In this document: positions 44,950 to 54,176 of the stretch, piece by piece
Numbering within the stretch: the first letter of the stretch is position 1
Layout: every line of letters starts with the position of its first letter
Origin: Bosea sp. 685
GTDB taxonomy: Bacteria; Pseudomonadota; Alphaproteobacteria; Rhizobiales; Beijerinckiaceae
NCBI RefSeq assembly: GCF_031884435.1
Contig: NZ_CP134779.1
Coordinates: 2,356,001-2,420,000, forward strand
Length of the DNA: 64,000 nucleotides
Reading direction: 5' to 3'
The notes under the pieces: generated by a model
What the model saw: the letters and a program-made list of their open reading frames with translations, nothing else
Databases searched by the model: none
Told to the model about the DNA's origin: nothing
Made by a program: the position numbers and the translations under genes

Positions 44950-46101
44950 ATGGCCGAGCCACGCATTCGACTGGGGATGGTAGGGGGCGGCGAAGGCGCG
45001 TTCATCGGCGCCGTCCACCGCATCGCCGCCCGCCTCGACGATCGCTACGAATTGGTCGCAGGCGCGCTCTCCGCCTCGCCCGACAAGGCGCGGCGTTCGG
45101 CTGAGGCGATCGGGCTTCCGCCCGGGCGCTCCTATCCCGACTATCGCAGCATGGCCCAGGCCGAGGCCGCGCGCCCCGACGGCATCGAGGTGGTCGCGAT
45201 CGTCACGCCCAACCATCTGCACGCGCCGGTGGCCGAGGCGTTCCTGGATGCGGGCCTGCATGTGATCTGCGACAAGCCGCTGACGGCGACTTTGGCGGAG
45301 GCGCGCCTCCTGCGCGACAAGGCGCGGGCGAGCGGTTTGATCTTCGCCGTCACCTATAATTATTCGGGCTATCCGCTGGTCCGGCATGCCCGTGCCATGG
45401 TGCAGGCAGGCGAGCTCGGTGCGATCCGGGTCGTGCAGATGGAATATCCGCAGGACTGGCTCGCCGAGCCGCTCGAGGCCAGCGGCCAGAAGCAGGCGGA
45501 ATGGCGCACCGACCCGGCGCGTTCGGGCGCGGGCGGTTGTGTCGGCGATATCGGCACCCATGCCTACCAGCTTGCGCATTTCGTCACCGGCATGGCTCCC
45601 GAGCAGATCCTGGCCGAGTTGACCAGCTTCGTGCCGGGACGCCGGCTCGACGACAACGCCCAGATCCTGCTGCGCTACGGCAATGGCGGGCGCGGCGCGC
45701 TCTGGGCGAGCCAGGTCGCGCCGGGCTGCGACAACGGCCTGCGGCTGCGGGTTTTCGGTGAGAAAGGTGGCCTCGACTGGTCTCAGGAGGAACCCAATCA
45801 GCTTGTCTGGTCGCCGCTCGGGGAGGCGCCGCGCCTCATCCGCCGCGGCACGGCGGCGGTGAACGCTGCCGGGCAGCGGGTCAGCCGCATTCCCTCGGGC
45901 CATCCGGAAGGCTATCTGGAGGCCTTCGCGACGATCTATGCGGAGGTGGCCGAGGCGATCCTGGCCCGGCGCAAAGGTGCGCCGCTCGATCCGATGGTCA
46001 GCTTCCCGACGATCGAGGACGGCTTTGCCGGGGTCGCCATGGTCGATGCCGCGCTGCGCTCCCACGCTGCGGGCGGGCTCTGGGTGACGGCGGAGCCGTG
46101 A
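44950..46101 (+). CDS. Gfo/Idh/MocA family oxidoreductase
   Basis: A 383-residue dehydrogenase. GMVGGGEGAFIGAVHR is the dinucleotide motif, CDKPLTATL carries the catalytic lysine, and CVGDIGTHAYQLAHFVTG has the DxGTH histidine. Unlike the 42595 protein it keeps the full catalytic motif. The GGGEGAFIG start and the long C-terminal half match the subgroup often found with long TIM-barrel isomerases. It ends the LacI-linked plus-strand run. Confidence 0.92.
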   Translation: MAEPRIRLGMVGGGEGAFIGAVHRIAARLDDRYELVAGALSASPDKARRSAEAIGLPPGRSYPDYRSMAQAEAARPDGIEVVAIVTPNHLHAPVAEAFLDAGLHVICDKPLTATLAEARLLRDKARASGLIFAVTYNYSGYPLVRHARAMVQAGELGAIRVVQMEYPQDWLAEPLEASGQKQAEWRTDPARSGAGGCVGDIGTHAYQLAHFVTGMAPEQILAELTSFVPGRRLDDNAQILLRYGNGGRGALWASQVAPGCDNGLRLRVFGEKGGLDWSQEEPNQLVWSPLGEAPRLIRRGTAAVNAAGQRVSRIPSGHPEGYLEAFATIYAEVAEAILARRKGAPLDPMVSFPTIEDGFAGVAMVDAALRSHAAGGLWVTAEP

Positions 46102-46117
46102 GGGCTGCCGCTTTGTC

Positions 46118-46801
46118 TTAGCGGGCCGATGAGGGTTGCGCGGGATGGTCGCGACAGCCGTTCAGGAACAGGTTGACCGCAGCGGTGACACGCTCGCGCA
46201 GCGCTTTTTCCGATGTCGCGGCCTCGCCCTCGAAAGCCAGAACCCGGGCCGGCCCCTCGATCACGACGTATAGAAACTGCTCGGCCAGGAAGTCGGCGTC
46301 TGCCGGCTTGATCTGGCCGTTGTGTATGGCGTTGGAGAATATTCCGGCGATCAGCCCGCGCGAGCGGACGCCGCTTTCGCGATAGGCGAGGGCAAGCTCC
46401 GGGAATTGATGCGCCTCGGAGGCGATAAGCCGGTAGAGTGCGAGCGCCGCAGGCCCGAAGGCACGCCTGGACAAATCGAGGCCGATCCGGATGAGGGTCG
46501 CGTCGATCGGGCCGTTGCGGTCCACCTCGCCGGCGGCGAGCTTGGGGAGGTCGTTCATCCCTTTGCGGACGACGGCGGCGAACAGCGCCTCCTTGGAGGC
46601 GAAGCGGGCATAGAAGGTCTGTTTCGAGATCCGAGCCTTCGCCACGATCAGGTCGACGCTGGTCGCCTCGAAATTGGCTTCCAGGAAGAGCTCTGTCGCG
46701 ACCTCGACGATGTGCTCGGTGATGCGCCCGGCCTGCTCCTTTGTCGGCCGCCCGCTGCGTTTTGGCGCGCTCTTGTCCGGATCGGCCTTGGCGACATCCA
46801 T
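46118..46801 (-). CDS. TetR family transcriptional regulator
   Basis: A 227-residue TetR protein. A basic N-terminal tail (SAPKRSGRPTKEQAG) leads into the helix-turn-helix ATSVDLIVAKARISKQTFYARFASKEALF (about residues 45-75); the C-terminal part is a TetR_C AefR-like domain. It converges on the sugar operon (16-bp gap) and is divergent from the DUF3313 lipoprotein gene. Target genes cannot be inferred with confidence; the lipoprotein is the closest candidate. Confidence 0.92.
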   Translation of the reverse strand: MDVAKADPDKSAPKRSGRPTKEQAGRITEHIVEVATELFLEANFEATSVDLIVAKARISKQTFYARFASKEALFAAVVRKGMNDLPKLAAGEVDRNGPIDATLIRIGLDLSRRAFGPAALALYRLIASEAHQFPELALAYRESGVRSRGLIAGIFSNAIHNGQIKPADADFLAEQFLYVVIEGPARVLAFEGEAATSEKALRERVTAAVNLFLNGCRDHPAQPSSAR

Positions 46802-47122
46802 CTGGTTTTTCTCCGAACCGTCCCCGCGGCGTCCGTCGGCCTGATTGGTCAGCGTCGGCCCACGGCTCCGATCGTTCGATGCCCCGCTTATAGGCTTGCG
46901 GCGGGCTAAGGTAGCGTGTAAATAGTACGATATAGTTTGATTAATGACGCAGGGCCATTCCGGCGCGGCAGCTCTTTCCGGGTTGCCGGCTGCTTTCGTC
47001 TTTCGTGTCGCGAAGGAGCTGCAAGACCCCCGCTGAATGGCCGCTGCGCAGCGTCAGACTCTGTCGCGTACCAGTCCGATTTCCCCCGTTACCGCTTCCA
47101 TAGATCCAAACAGGAGTTTGAA
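46802..47122. other. 321-bp divergent intergenic region of the TetR and lipoprotein genes
   Basis: No gene is seen. An AT-rich island at 46915-46950 contains the direct repeat ATAGT-ACGAT-ATAGT (46922-46936, 10-base period), which could be part of a promoter or TetR site. A ribosome site AGGAG precedes the lipoprotein start. Confidence 0.4.
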
Positions 47123-47785
47123 ATGCCCATGAATTCGCAGGCGAACCGCCTGGCGTTGCTGATGTTCTGCGCCTCGCTGGCGGGATGCGCCGGCGTGCAG
47201 CCGGTGCCCTATTCCGAGGTCGCCTCGTCGGCCCATCTGGCGCCGAACCCGTCCGACAGCTCCGGACGCGTGCCCTATCGCTATTCCTCCGGAGCGGATT
47301 GGCGCGGCTACAGCAAGGTCATCGTCGAGCCGGTCGTGGTCTATCGGGGACGCGACCAGCAGTTCGGCGACATGTCGGAGGCCGACAAGGCGTCGCTGGC
47401 GAGCTACATGCAGCGGCGCTTCACGGAGAGGCTGAGCGGCCGCTTCGCGCTGACGAACCAGAGCGCACCCAACACGCTGCGGGTGAGGGTGACATTGACG
47501 GGCGCGGTGACCACCACCCCGGTCCTCGGCACCTTCTCGCGCCTCGACGTTGCAGGCGCCGTCTATAACGGCGTGCAGACTGTCCGCGACGGCGAGGGTT
47601 CGCTGACCGGCTCGGTCATCTACGCGGTTGAGATCTTCGACGCTCCGAGTTCGCGCCTGCTCAGCGCCTTCGTCTCCAAGCAGTATCCGAGCGCCTACGA
47701 CATCAAGGCCAGCGTCGGAGCGCTGACCGCCGCCGAAGTCGGGATCGACAAGGGTGCGGATGCGCTGATGACGCAATTGCGGTGA
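47123..47785 (+). CDS. DUF3313 family lipoprotein
   Basis: A 220-residue protein with a lipobox LAGC at residues 19-22, so it should be lipid-anchored after signal peptidase II cleavage. The mature part (VPYSEVASSAHLAPNP, then YRYSSGADWRGYSKVIVEPVVVYRG) matches the DUF3313 family of putative outer-membrane lipoproteins, whose function is unknown. The start at 47123 has AGGAG 6 to 10 bases upstream; a longer open frame from 46937 crosses the promoter. Downstream is a long terminator-like hairpin. Confidence 0.88.
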   Translation: MPMNSQANRLALLMFCASLAGCAGVQPVPYSEVASSAHLAPNPSDSSGRVPYRYSSGADWRGYSKVIVEPVVVYRGRDQQFGDMSEADKASLASYMQRRFTERLSGRFALTNQSAPNTLRVRVTLTGAVTTTPVLGTFSRLDVAGAVYNGVQTVRDGEGSLTGSVIYAVEIFDAPSSRLLSAFVSKQYPSAYDIKASVGALTAAEVGIDKGADALMTQLR

Positions 47786-47820
47786 CCAAAGTCCCGAACA
47801 GCTTCCAGGCTGTGAAGGTG

Positions 47821-47866
47821 CCGGATGCCTTTGCCCGGTCCATACCGGACAGGCGAGGGCATCCGG
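47821..47866. terminator. Bidirectional hairpin between convergent genes
   Basis: CCGGATGCC (47821-47829) pairs perfectly with GGCATCCGG (47858-47866); further partial pairing (TTGCC/GGCGA, CCGGT/ACCGG) occurs inside. It lies between the convergent lipoprotein gene (ends 47785) and aminotransferase gene (ends 47889). Confidence 0.55.
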
Positions 47867-47888
47867 TGACGCATTCCCGGACGGTTCG

Positions 47889-49031
47889 CTATCTGGCGGG
47901 TCGAGAGCAGATGGTCTCCATCGTTTTCAGGAATTGATCGAGACCCGCTTCGCGCGAATACATATGGGGCGCTACTCTGTTGACGGCCGCCAGCCCGCGC
48001 GCCTCGAAATCGAGCCTCGCATAAGCGCGGTCGACGATCGCCGCTGCTATCCCGGCCTGGGCGAGCCTTTGGTTCAACTCGCCTGGCGGCAGGCTGTCGG
48101 CGACGAAGGTGAGGAACAGGGGCTCTGCGTCCAATGGCTCGAAGAGCTGGATGCCTGGCAGCGTCGACAGGCCTTCATGCAGATGCGCCAGGCGCGCCCC
48201 GATGCCCTCGCGGATGTCCGCAATGCCTTGCGCCAGCGCGTGATCGATGGCGGCGCCCAGACCGAGGCGGCTCGCGGCGGAGAACTCATAGGTTTCAAAG
48301 CGGCGGGCATCGTCGAGGCTTCTATAGGTCCATGCATCGGTCCAGGGCGACCCGGTCTGGTCGAGGAGTGGTGGGTCGCCGAGTTGCCTCAGGGCGCGCT
48401 CGGACAGCGCCATCATCGCCTCGCCGCGCGGGCCGCGCAGCCATTTTCGGCCCGGCGTCACCAGCACATCGATCTCCGTCCCATCGAGGCCGATCGAGAG
48501 CTGCCCGACCGCCTGGGCCGCATCGACGAACAGCAGGCAGCCGGCAGGACGCGGCAACGCGGCGATGGCCGCAACCGGCTGGCGCAGGCCGTAGCCGCTG
48601 CTGACCACGGGCAGGCAGACCGCGATCGTCCGATCATCGATCAGCGCCGCGGTTCGTGCGACATCGATCAGGCCGGCCTCGTCCATGGGCATGATCTCGA
48701 TGACCACGCCGCAGTCGCGCCGGAGCTTGAGCAGGTTGAGGATGTTGCTCGCCCATTCCGAGCGGGCGACCAGTATCCGGGCCCCGGCGGTCACGGGCCG
48801 GCTCAGCAAGGCCATCGCCCAAAGGCGCCCGGCGCTGGGGCCAAAGGCGATGTTCCGCGCGCGGCATCCCAGCAATGCCGATGCGCTGCTGCGGACAGCG
48901 TTGAGCCGCTCGCGTGCTTCCGAAGCAGCCCAATGCGGCCCCATCTCCGCCTCGCGGCGGAGATGGTTCACGATCGTCTCGGTGACGATCGCTGGAGGCA
49001 GGCCGGCCCCGGCTGCGTTCAGATGAAGCAT
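47889..49031 (-). CDS. Class-V aminotransferase family protein (PLP)
   Basis: A 380-residue fold-type-I PLP enzyme. LLFVDAAQAVGQLSI carries the PLP aspartate, and TPGRKWLRGPRG the Schiff-base lysine. Relatives include cysteine desulfurases and isopenicillin-N epimerases. The start at 49031 lies 11 bases after the ATPase stop; a longer open frame overlaps that gene. Being last in an amino-acid importer operon, it probably acts on the imported amino compound by transamination, epimerisation or lyase chemistry. Confidence 0.87.
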   Translation of the reverse strand: MLHLNAAGAGLPPAIVTETIVNHLRREAEMGPHWAASEARERLNAVRSSASALLGCRARNIAFGPSAGRLWAMALLSRPVTAGARILVARSEWASNILNLLKLRRDCGVVIEIMPMDEAGLIDVARTAALIDDRTIAVCLPVVSSGYGLRQPVAAIAALPRPAGCLLFVDAAQAVGQLSIGLDGTEIDVLVTPGRKWLRGPRGEAMMALSERALRQLGDPPLLDQTGSPWTDAWTYRSLDDARRFETYEFSAASRLGLGAAIDHALAQGIADIREGIGARLAHLHEGLSTLPGIQLFEPLDAEPLFLTFVADSLPPGELNQRLAQAGIAAAIVDRAYARLDFEARGLAAVNRVAPHMYSREAGLDQFLKTMETICSRPAR

Positions 49032-49041
49032 GACGGCAGTC

Positions 49042-49845
49042 TCAATGCTGCAGGATCTTCGACAGGAAGCTCCGGGCGCGTTCGCTTCGTGGCGCTTCGA
49101 AGAAGGCCGTGGTCGACGCTTCCTCCAGGATCTGGCCGCCATCCATGAACAGGACCCGGTGAGCGACCCGGCGGGCGAAGCCCATCTCGTGCGTCACGAC
49201 CATCATCGTCATGCCGTCCGCCGCGAGCTCCGTCATGACGTCGAGAACCTCGTTGATCATCTCCGGATCGAGCGCCGAGGTCGGCTCGTCGAAGAGCATC
49301 GCGATCGGGTCCATGGCGAGCGCGCGCGCGATCGCGACGCGCTGCTGCTGCCCTCCCGAGAGCTGCCCCGGGAAGCGATCGGCCTTGTCGGCCAATCCCA
49401 CGCGGGCCAGCAGTGCCTCGGCCTTGCCGATTGCCTCGTCGCGGGAGCGCCGCAGGACATGGCGTGGCGCCAGCGTGATGTTGTCGCGAACGGTGAGGTG
49501 GGGATAGAGCTCGAAATGCTGAAACACCATTCCGATCCGCGATCTCAGGCGTGTCAGATCGGTCTTCCGATCCCCGACCGACAGGCCCTCGACGCTGATC
49601 GAACCCGATTGGAACGGCTCGAGGCCGTTGACGCATTTGATCAGCGTCGATTTTCCAGAGCCCGACGGGCCGCAGACGACCACGACCTCGCCGCGGGCGA
49701 CCGAGGTCGTGCAGTTCCTCAGCACCTGCAGGGAGCCGTAGGCCTTCGAGACATCGTCGATGGCGATGATTGGCGATTTGGTCTCAGGGCCGGTTCGGGG
49801 CATGGCCGTGCCTTTGAGGCGGGACTGCGGAAACGGAGCTGTCAT
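49042..49845 (-). CDS. Polar amino-acid ABC transporter ATP-binding protein (GltL type)
   Basis: A 267-residue ATPase with Walker [10 protein letters not shown], signature [15 protein letters not shown], Walker [14 protein letters not shown] and VVTHEMGFA. The ATG at 49845 overlaps the permease stop (ATGA), which is why it is chosen; a second ATG at 49803 (MPRTGPETK) would give 253 residues, closer to the family norm. Closely similar along its length to the protein encoded at 9770-10498, so the two systems are paralogous. Confidence 0.93.
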   Translation of the reverse strand: MTAPFPQSRLKGTAMPRTGPETKSPIIAIDDVSKAYGSLQVLRNCTTSVARGEVVVVCGPSGSGKSTLIKCVNGLEPFQSGSISVEGLSVGDRKTDLTRLRSRIGMVFQHFELYPHLTVRDNITLAPRHVLRRSRDEAIGKAEALLARVGLADKADRFPGQLSGGQQQRVAIARALAMDPIAMLFDEPTSALDPEMINEVLDVMTELAADGMTMMVVTHEMGFARRVAHRVLFMDGGQILEEASTTAFFEAPRSERARSFLSKILQH

Positions 49846-50501
49846 GACGTCGCTATCCGGCGTTTCAGCGCCTGGACCGACTGTGAGGCAGCCAGGCACA
49901 GCGCCAGGTAGATGGCGGCTGCGAAAAGGTAGAGCTCGATCAGGCGTCCCTCCCGGTTGGCGGTGATCGACGCGGCCGTCATGAAGTCGTGAAGGCCGAT
50001 GACATAGACCAGCGAGGTGTCCTGGAAGAGCGCGATGCTCTGGGTCAGCAGGATCGGCGTCATGCGGCGGAATGCCTGTTGCAGGACGATGAACCGGTAG
50101 GCCTGGAGCCGGGACATGCCCGCTGCCTGCGCTGCCGCCATCTGGCCTCGCGACACGCCCTGGATTCCGGCCCGGATGATCTCGGAATAATAGGCAGCCT
50201 CGAAAAGCGTGAAGGCTACGATCGCCGAAACGAAGGCGCCGACCGGCCGGCCGATGATCAGCGGTACGAGCAGATAGAACCAGAAGATCACCATGATCAA
50301 CGGCACGGAGCGCAGCCCGTTGACATAGCCTGCCGCGATGGCAGCGATAGGCCTGGGCGCGGAGAGGCGCAGCATGGCGATCACGGTGCCGAGCAGGATG
50401 CCGCCCGTCATGGCGATGGCGAGCAGGGTCAGGCTCGTGATCATGCCGCTCCATAGGAAGGGCAGGGCGAGCCGGACCGCATCGACGTCGAAGGCGTGCA
50501 T
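49842..50501 (-). CDS. Polar amino-acid ABC transporter permease (GltK type)
   Basis: A 219-residue HisM-type permease. YVNGLRSVPLIMVIFWFYLLVP and the coupling loop AGIQGVSRGQMAAAQAAGM are diagnostic. Starts 3 bases after the stop of the preceding permease and overlaps the ATPase start by four bases. It forms a channel with 50505-51221. Confidence 0.92.
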   Translation of the reverse strand: MHAFDVDAVRLALPFLWSGMITSLTLLAIAMTGGILLGTVIAMLRLSAPRPIAAIAAGYVNGLRSVPLIMVIFWFYLLVPLIIGRPVGAFVSAIVAFTLFEAAYYSEIIRAGIQGVSRGQMAAAQAAGMSRLQAYRFIVLQQAFRRMTPILLTQSIALFQDTSLVYVIGLHDFMTAASITANREGRLIELYLFAAAIYLALCLAASQSVQALKRRIATS

Positions 50502-50504
50502 CGA

Positions 50505-51221
50505 TCAAGCCCTCGCCAAGGTGCCGGGGATGGCGGTCGCCCGCTCCACGCTCCGCATCGCGGCGATCACCAGCATCGTCAGCAGCACGTAGATCAGCGT
50601 CGCCGCGGTGAAGGCCTCGATGCCCTGAAAGGTGTTGCTTTCGATCTGGCGGCTCTGGCCGGTGAGTTCGAGGACGCCGATGGTGAGAGCCAGCGACGAG
50701 TTCTTGACGATGTTGAGGAATTCGGAGGTCAGCGGCGGCACTATGTTGCGGGCCGCGATCGGCAGCAGCACATGGCGATAGGCCTGGGCGGTGGAGAGGC
50801 CGCTCGCGGCTGCCGCCATGGCCTGGCCGCGCCCGACCGCCTCAATGCCGGCGCGCACCTGCTCGGCGACGCGGGCCGCGGTGAAAAGACCGAGCCCAAG
50901 TGCTGCCGTCCAGAATTCCGGCATCGGCAGGTCGCGCTTGATCCAGCGACCAATCTCCGCCGGCAGCAGCTCCGGTATCACGAAATACCAGAGGAAGAGC
51001 TGCAACAGCAGCGGGATGTTGCGGAAGATCTCGACATAGACCGCGCCGAAGGCGCGCGCGGTTCGTGATGGAAGCGTGCGCAGGATACCGATCCCGGTTC
51101 CGATCAGGAGCGCGACGATCCAGGCGACCCCTGCGACCAGAAGCGTCCATGTCAAGCCTGACAGCAGCCAGCCCAGATAAGGCTCCGTGACGAGCACGCT
51201 CCAGTTCCAGCGATAGGTCAT
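50505..51221 (-). CDS. Polar amino-acid ABC transporter permease (GltJ/AatQ type)
   Basis: A 238-residue permease beginning MTYRWNWSVLVTEPYLGWLLSG, nearly the same N-terminus as the 8401-9120 protein. VEIFRNIPLLLQLFLWYFVIPELLP and EQVRAGIEAVGRGQ confirm the family. An open extension of 18 codons upstream was rejected on alignment with that paralogue. Follows the binding-protein gene by 28 bases. Confidence 0.92.
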   Translation of the reverse strand: MTYRWNWSVLVTEPYLGWLLSGLTWTLLVAGVAWIVALLIGTGIGILRTLPSRTARAFGAVYVEIFRNIPLLLQLFLWYFVIPELLPAEIGRWIKRDLPMPEFWTAALGLGLFTAARVAEQVRAGIEAVGRGQAMAAAASGLSTAQAYRHVLLPIAARNIVPPLTSEFLNIVKNSSLALTIGVLELTGQSRQIESNTFQGIEAFTAATLIYVLLTMLVIAAMRSVERATAIPGTLARA

Positions 51222-51249
51222 CGCAGCCTCCGAGATGGGCGCGCGGGTC

Positions 51250-52149
51250 TCAGCGCGGCAGGGCCTGGATCTCAAAGGCGGCCTTAAGGATCGGATCGAT
51301 CTCGATGCCGAGCGGCCCGAACCATTTGGCGTAAAGCTGTTCCGCCTCGCCGGCGCGGAAGGTCTCGGCGAAGACGCGCGAGACCAGCTGTGCGAATTCC
51401 GGGTCGCCGCGCTGGATCATCACGCTGTAGGGATCATAGGTCAGCAGACGCCCGACCACGGAAAGCGAGCCTTTGCGCTGCGCGCGCGTCGCGGCGTAGA
51501 CCTTGATCTGGCCGCCATCGGCAGCGAAGGCGTCGACGCGATCGGTCTCGACCAGAAGCGCGCCCTCGCCGAGATCCTTGGCATAGACCAGGGAGATGTT
51601 GAGCTTCTTGCCGTCGTTGAGTGCGCGCAGCGATTGCTCGTTGCTGGAACCCTGGAGCACGGCGACGCGCTTTCCCGCCAGGTCCTCGACCTCCTTGAAG
51701 CCGCTATTGGTCTTCACCAGCAATTGCGTGCCGGTGATGTAGAAGATCGGCGAGAACGCCACCTGCTCATGGCGGGCGAGCGTGTTGGTGGTGGTGCCGC
51801 ATTCCAGGTCGATGGTGCCGTTGGCGACCAGCGGAATGCGGTTGGTCGTATTGATCGGCACGTAGTTGATCTGCAGGCCGGGCTTGCCGAGACGTTCCTT
51901 CACCGCCTCGACGACCTTCAGGCAGAGGTCGACCGAGTAGCCTTCGACCTTCTGCTCCCGGTCGATGTAGGAGTAAGGCACGGACGCCTCGCGATGGCCG
52001 ATCGTCAGGGCATTGCGCTCGGCGATGCGCTGGAGGATGGGGCTGGTCCCGGCGCCGCTGCCCGCGCCCTGCGCCAGGCAGGGAGGCGCGGCCAGGACCA
52101 GGGCGCCAAGAAGGCCGGCGACCGCCAGCCCTTGCACGAATTTCGACAT
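51250..52149 (-). CDS. Polar amino-acid ABC transporter substrate-binding protein (GltI type)
   Basis: A 299-residue periplasmic protein with a Sec signal (MSKFVQGLAVAGLLGALVL, ending PCLAQ). IGHREASVPYSYIDREQKVEGYSVDLC and NGTIDLECGTTTNT match glutamate/aspartate binding proteins. The longer open frame upstream (80 codons) covers the promoter and is rejected. First gene of the importer-aminotransferase operon and divergent from a LysR gene. Confidence 0.93.
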   Translation of the reverse strand: MSKFVQGLAVAGLLGALVLAAPPCLAQGAGSGAGTSPILQRIAERNALTIGHREASVPYSYIDREQKVEGYSVDLCLKVVEAVKERLGKPGLQINYVPINTTNRIPLVANGTIDLECGTTTNTLARHEQVAFSPIFYITGTQLLVKTNSGFKEVEDLAGKRVAVLQGSSNEQSLRALNDGKKLNISLVYAKDLGEGALLVETDRVDAFAADGGQIKVYAATRAQRKGSLSVVGRLLTYDPYSVMIQRGDPEFAQLVSRVFAETFRAGEAEQLYAKWFGPLGIEIDPILKAAFEIQALPR

Positions 52150-52328
52150 GATGATGCTCCCCTCTGCGTCGGGCATGACGGCATGGCGCCCGAACGCTGC
52201 TGCTCGGACGGGCCGCGGATCCTGGAATACGGTCGTTCCCGCCGGTCTTGACCGCAGAGGGCTTGCTGCCCCGCAGCGATATGCCAGCTTTCGACCCCGA
52301 CAATGCTGGGCCGAGGACAGGCTGGCCA

Positions 52329-52364
52329 ATGCGGATCGCTGGGTGAGCGATGAGATATCCGCAT
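52329..52364. promoter_or_regulatory. Inverted repeat in the LysR / importer divergent region
   Basis: ATGCGGAT (52329-52336) and ATCCGCAT (52357-52364) are perfect complements; CGCT and AGCG pair inside. It lies 70 bases before the LysR start and 180 before the binding-protein start, a usual place for a LysR recognition site. Confidence 0.45.
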
Positions 52365-52433
52365 GGCGGCGCCGCGCCGGCCGTGACATGCTCAGCGTCG
52401 CCCCGATCGCTGCCGGCCCCTTTGGAGAGAGCC

Positions 52434-53414
52434 ATGCTGGACATCCGCTGGCTGGAAGACCTCATCGTCGTCGCGGAGACGCGCAATCTCACGAAGGCGT
52501 CCGAGATCCGCAACGTCACGCAATCGGGCCTGAGCCGCCGGATCCAGTCGCTCGAGCACTGGGTTGGCGCGCCGCTCATTGATCGCCGCAAATCGCCGCT
52601 GGATTTGACCGAAGCCGGCTACAAGCTGCTGGAGGTCGCCAACGACACGCTGGGCCGCCTCAAGGGTGCGCGCCGGGCGATCCGCGAGGATCAGGACGAA
52701 CGCCTGCGCAGCATCCGCTTCGCTGCTCCGCACATCCTCTCGATGACGTTCTTTCCACGCTGGATTCCCGCGATCCAGAGCAGCCTCGGCGCGACGCGGC
52801 TTTCAGTCATGTCCGACAACCTGCCCGGATGCGCCAGCGCCTTCGAGGATGGCTCGGTCGATTTCGTCGTCTGCCTCGCCGATGCGGGGGATGCGATCTT
52901 CAAGGCGGCTGGGCGGCCGCTCTCCATCGAGGGCTGCGCCTCCCTGACCATCGGCCGCGAGACGCTGATCCCGCTATCGGCTCCAGACGGCAACGGCGGC
53001 CCGCTGCACCGGCTCGACATCGGCCCGCGGCTGTCGACCTCCTATCTCGGCTACAGCCGCGAATGCTCGCTGGGTTGGGCAGTCGAGCAATTGATCGCCA
53101 CGCGCCGCGACCTGCCGCAGCTCAATGCGCTCTATGAGAACTCGCTCGCCGACGGGCTTCGCTCGATGGCGCTGTCGGGGCTCGGCGTCGCCTGGCTGCC
53201 GCTGACGACGACGCATAACGACATCCTGCGCCGCCGGCTGGTGCGCGCCGGCGATAGTGCGCTCGACCTGACGCTCGACATTCGCATCTACCGGCCGCCG
53301 CAGAAACTGCCCCGGCGCGCGGAGGAACTCTGGACGAAGCTCTGCACTGACGGGCCTGGCCTGATCCAGAGCGAGCCGTCGCTGCAGATGGAGGAACTCG
53401 CGGCGCTGCGTTGA
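52434..53414 (+). CDS. LysR family transcriptional regulator
   Basis: A 326-residue LysR protein. The winged helix is at residues 1-60 (LTKASEIRNVTQSGLSRRIQSLEHWVG), then the effector domain. A GGAGAG ribosome site precedes the ATG at 52434; the frame is open 28 codons upstream without homology. Divergent from the GltI-type importer operon, which it most likely controls. Gene end converges with the flavin reductase gene across a 90-bp gap. Confidence 0.92.
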   Translation: MLDIRWLEDLIVVAETRNLTKASEIRNVTQSGLSRRIQSLEHWVGAPLIDRRKSPLDLTEAGYKLLEVANDTLGRLKGARRAIREDQDERLRSIRFAAPHILSMTFFPRWIPAIQSSLGATRLSVMSDNLPGCASAFEDGSVDFVVCLADAGDAIFKAAGRPLSIEGCASLTIGRETLIPLSAPDGNGGPLHRLDIGPRLSTSYLGYSRECSLGWAVEQLIATRRDLPQLNALYENSLADGLRSMALSGLGVAWLPLTTTHNDILRRRLVRAGDSALDLTLDIRIYRPPQKLPRRAEELWTKLCTDGPGLIQSEPSLQMEELAALR

Positions 53415-53504
53415 GGTCGCCGTAGGCGGCCATGCGCCCATCGGCAAGGATTTGGAACTCTGTCGGTCAGCCGCAACCGCGCCGCAGGGCGCCTCCGGCT
53501 TCCG

Positions 53505-54047
53505 TCAGATGCCGGCGCCGTATTGCAGGGTCTCGTCGAGCTTGCCGTAGATCCCGCGCCAATAGAGCAGGGCGCCCTCGGTCTCGGCTTCGCGGATCGC
53601 CTTGACGCGGCCGATCAGGATTGTATGCGAGTGCCGCTCGATCGCCTCCTCGGTCTCGCAGTCGAGGATGGCGAGCGCCCCTTCCAGCACGGGAGCGCCC
53701 GTGACCAGGCGGGTCCAGTCGCCCTCGCCAAAGCGCTCATCGCCCTTGAACCCGCCCCGGCCGGCGAAACGGTCGGCGATCGACTGATGCCGGGCGGCCA
53801 GCACGTTGATGGCGAAATGGCCGGCGCGCTCGATTGTCGGCCAGGCCGATGCCGTTCTGTTGACGCAGACGATCACGGCTGGCGGCTCGGCCGACAGGGC
53901 CGTCAGGGAGGTTGCGGTCAACCCCGCGCGGGCGCCGCCATGCGTGGCTGTCACGATGCTGACGGCGCCTGCGACGTTGCGCATCACGGATTTGAACGCC
54001 ACGGCTTCGATATCGGCCGGCCTGAAGCCGCTGACCTGCTGATTCAT
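53505..54047 (-). CDS. Flavin reductase family protein (NtaB/HpaC-like)
   Basis: A 180-residue single-domain flavin reductase. FKSVMRNVAGAVSIVTATHGGARAGLTATSL and the PPAVIVCVNRTASAWPTIERAGHFAINVL core are typical. It supplies reduced FMN/FAD to a monooxygenase; the LLM monooxygenase at 56194-57540 is the obvious partner although it is 2.1 kb away on the other strand. Start at 54047 (MNQQVSGFRP); a 16-codon extension is open. An inverted repeat 84 bases before its start may be the target of the Rrf2 protein encoded upstream. Confidence 0.92.
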   Translation of the reverse strand: MNQQVSGFRPADIEAVAFKSVMRNVAGAVSIVTATHGGARAGLTATSLTALSAEPPAVIVCVNRTASAWPTIERAGHFAINVLAARHQSIADRFAGRGGFKGDERFGEGDWTRLVTGAPVLEGALAILDCETEEAIERHSHTILIGRVKAIREAETEGALLYWRGIYGKLDETLQYGAGI

Positions 54048-54131
54048 GGAAACTGCCCGGGAAGGATGGGGAAGGGGCGCGGAACCGTGGCGCACCCGAA
54101 CGGACAGTCAGCCTAGGATCCTGATCGGAAA

Positions 54132-54154
54132 TTGTCTATAGAGAAACTAGACAA
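54132..54154. promoter_or_regulatory. Inverted repeat upstream of the flavin reductase gene
   Basis: TTGTCTA and TAGACAA are perfect complements separated by nine bases, in the AT-rich stretch between the flavin reductase (start 54047) and the end of the Rrf2 gene (54177). Symmetry and length fit an Rrf2-type operator. Confidence 0.55.
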
Positions 54155-54176
54155 AATCAGAGTAGGTTGCCGCCTG

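Noticed and set aside
43777..46065. A 762-codon open frame antisense to the isomerase/dehydrogenase pair
   Set aside because: Same reasoning: low-complexity composition, no recognisable domain, and two well-formed sense genes beneath it.
52013..52582. A plus-strand gene spanning the LysR/importer divergent region
   Set aside because: It overlaps the binding-protein signal region and the LysR start in other phases and has no recognisable motif.
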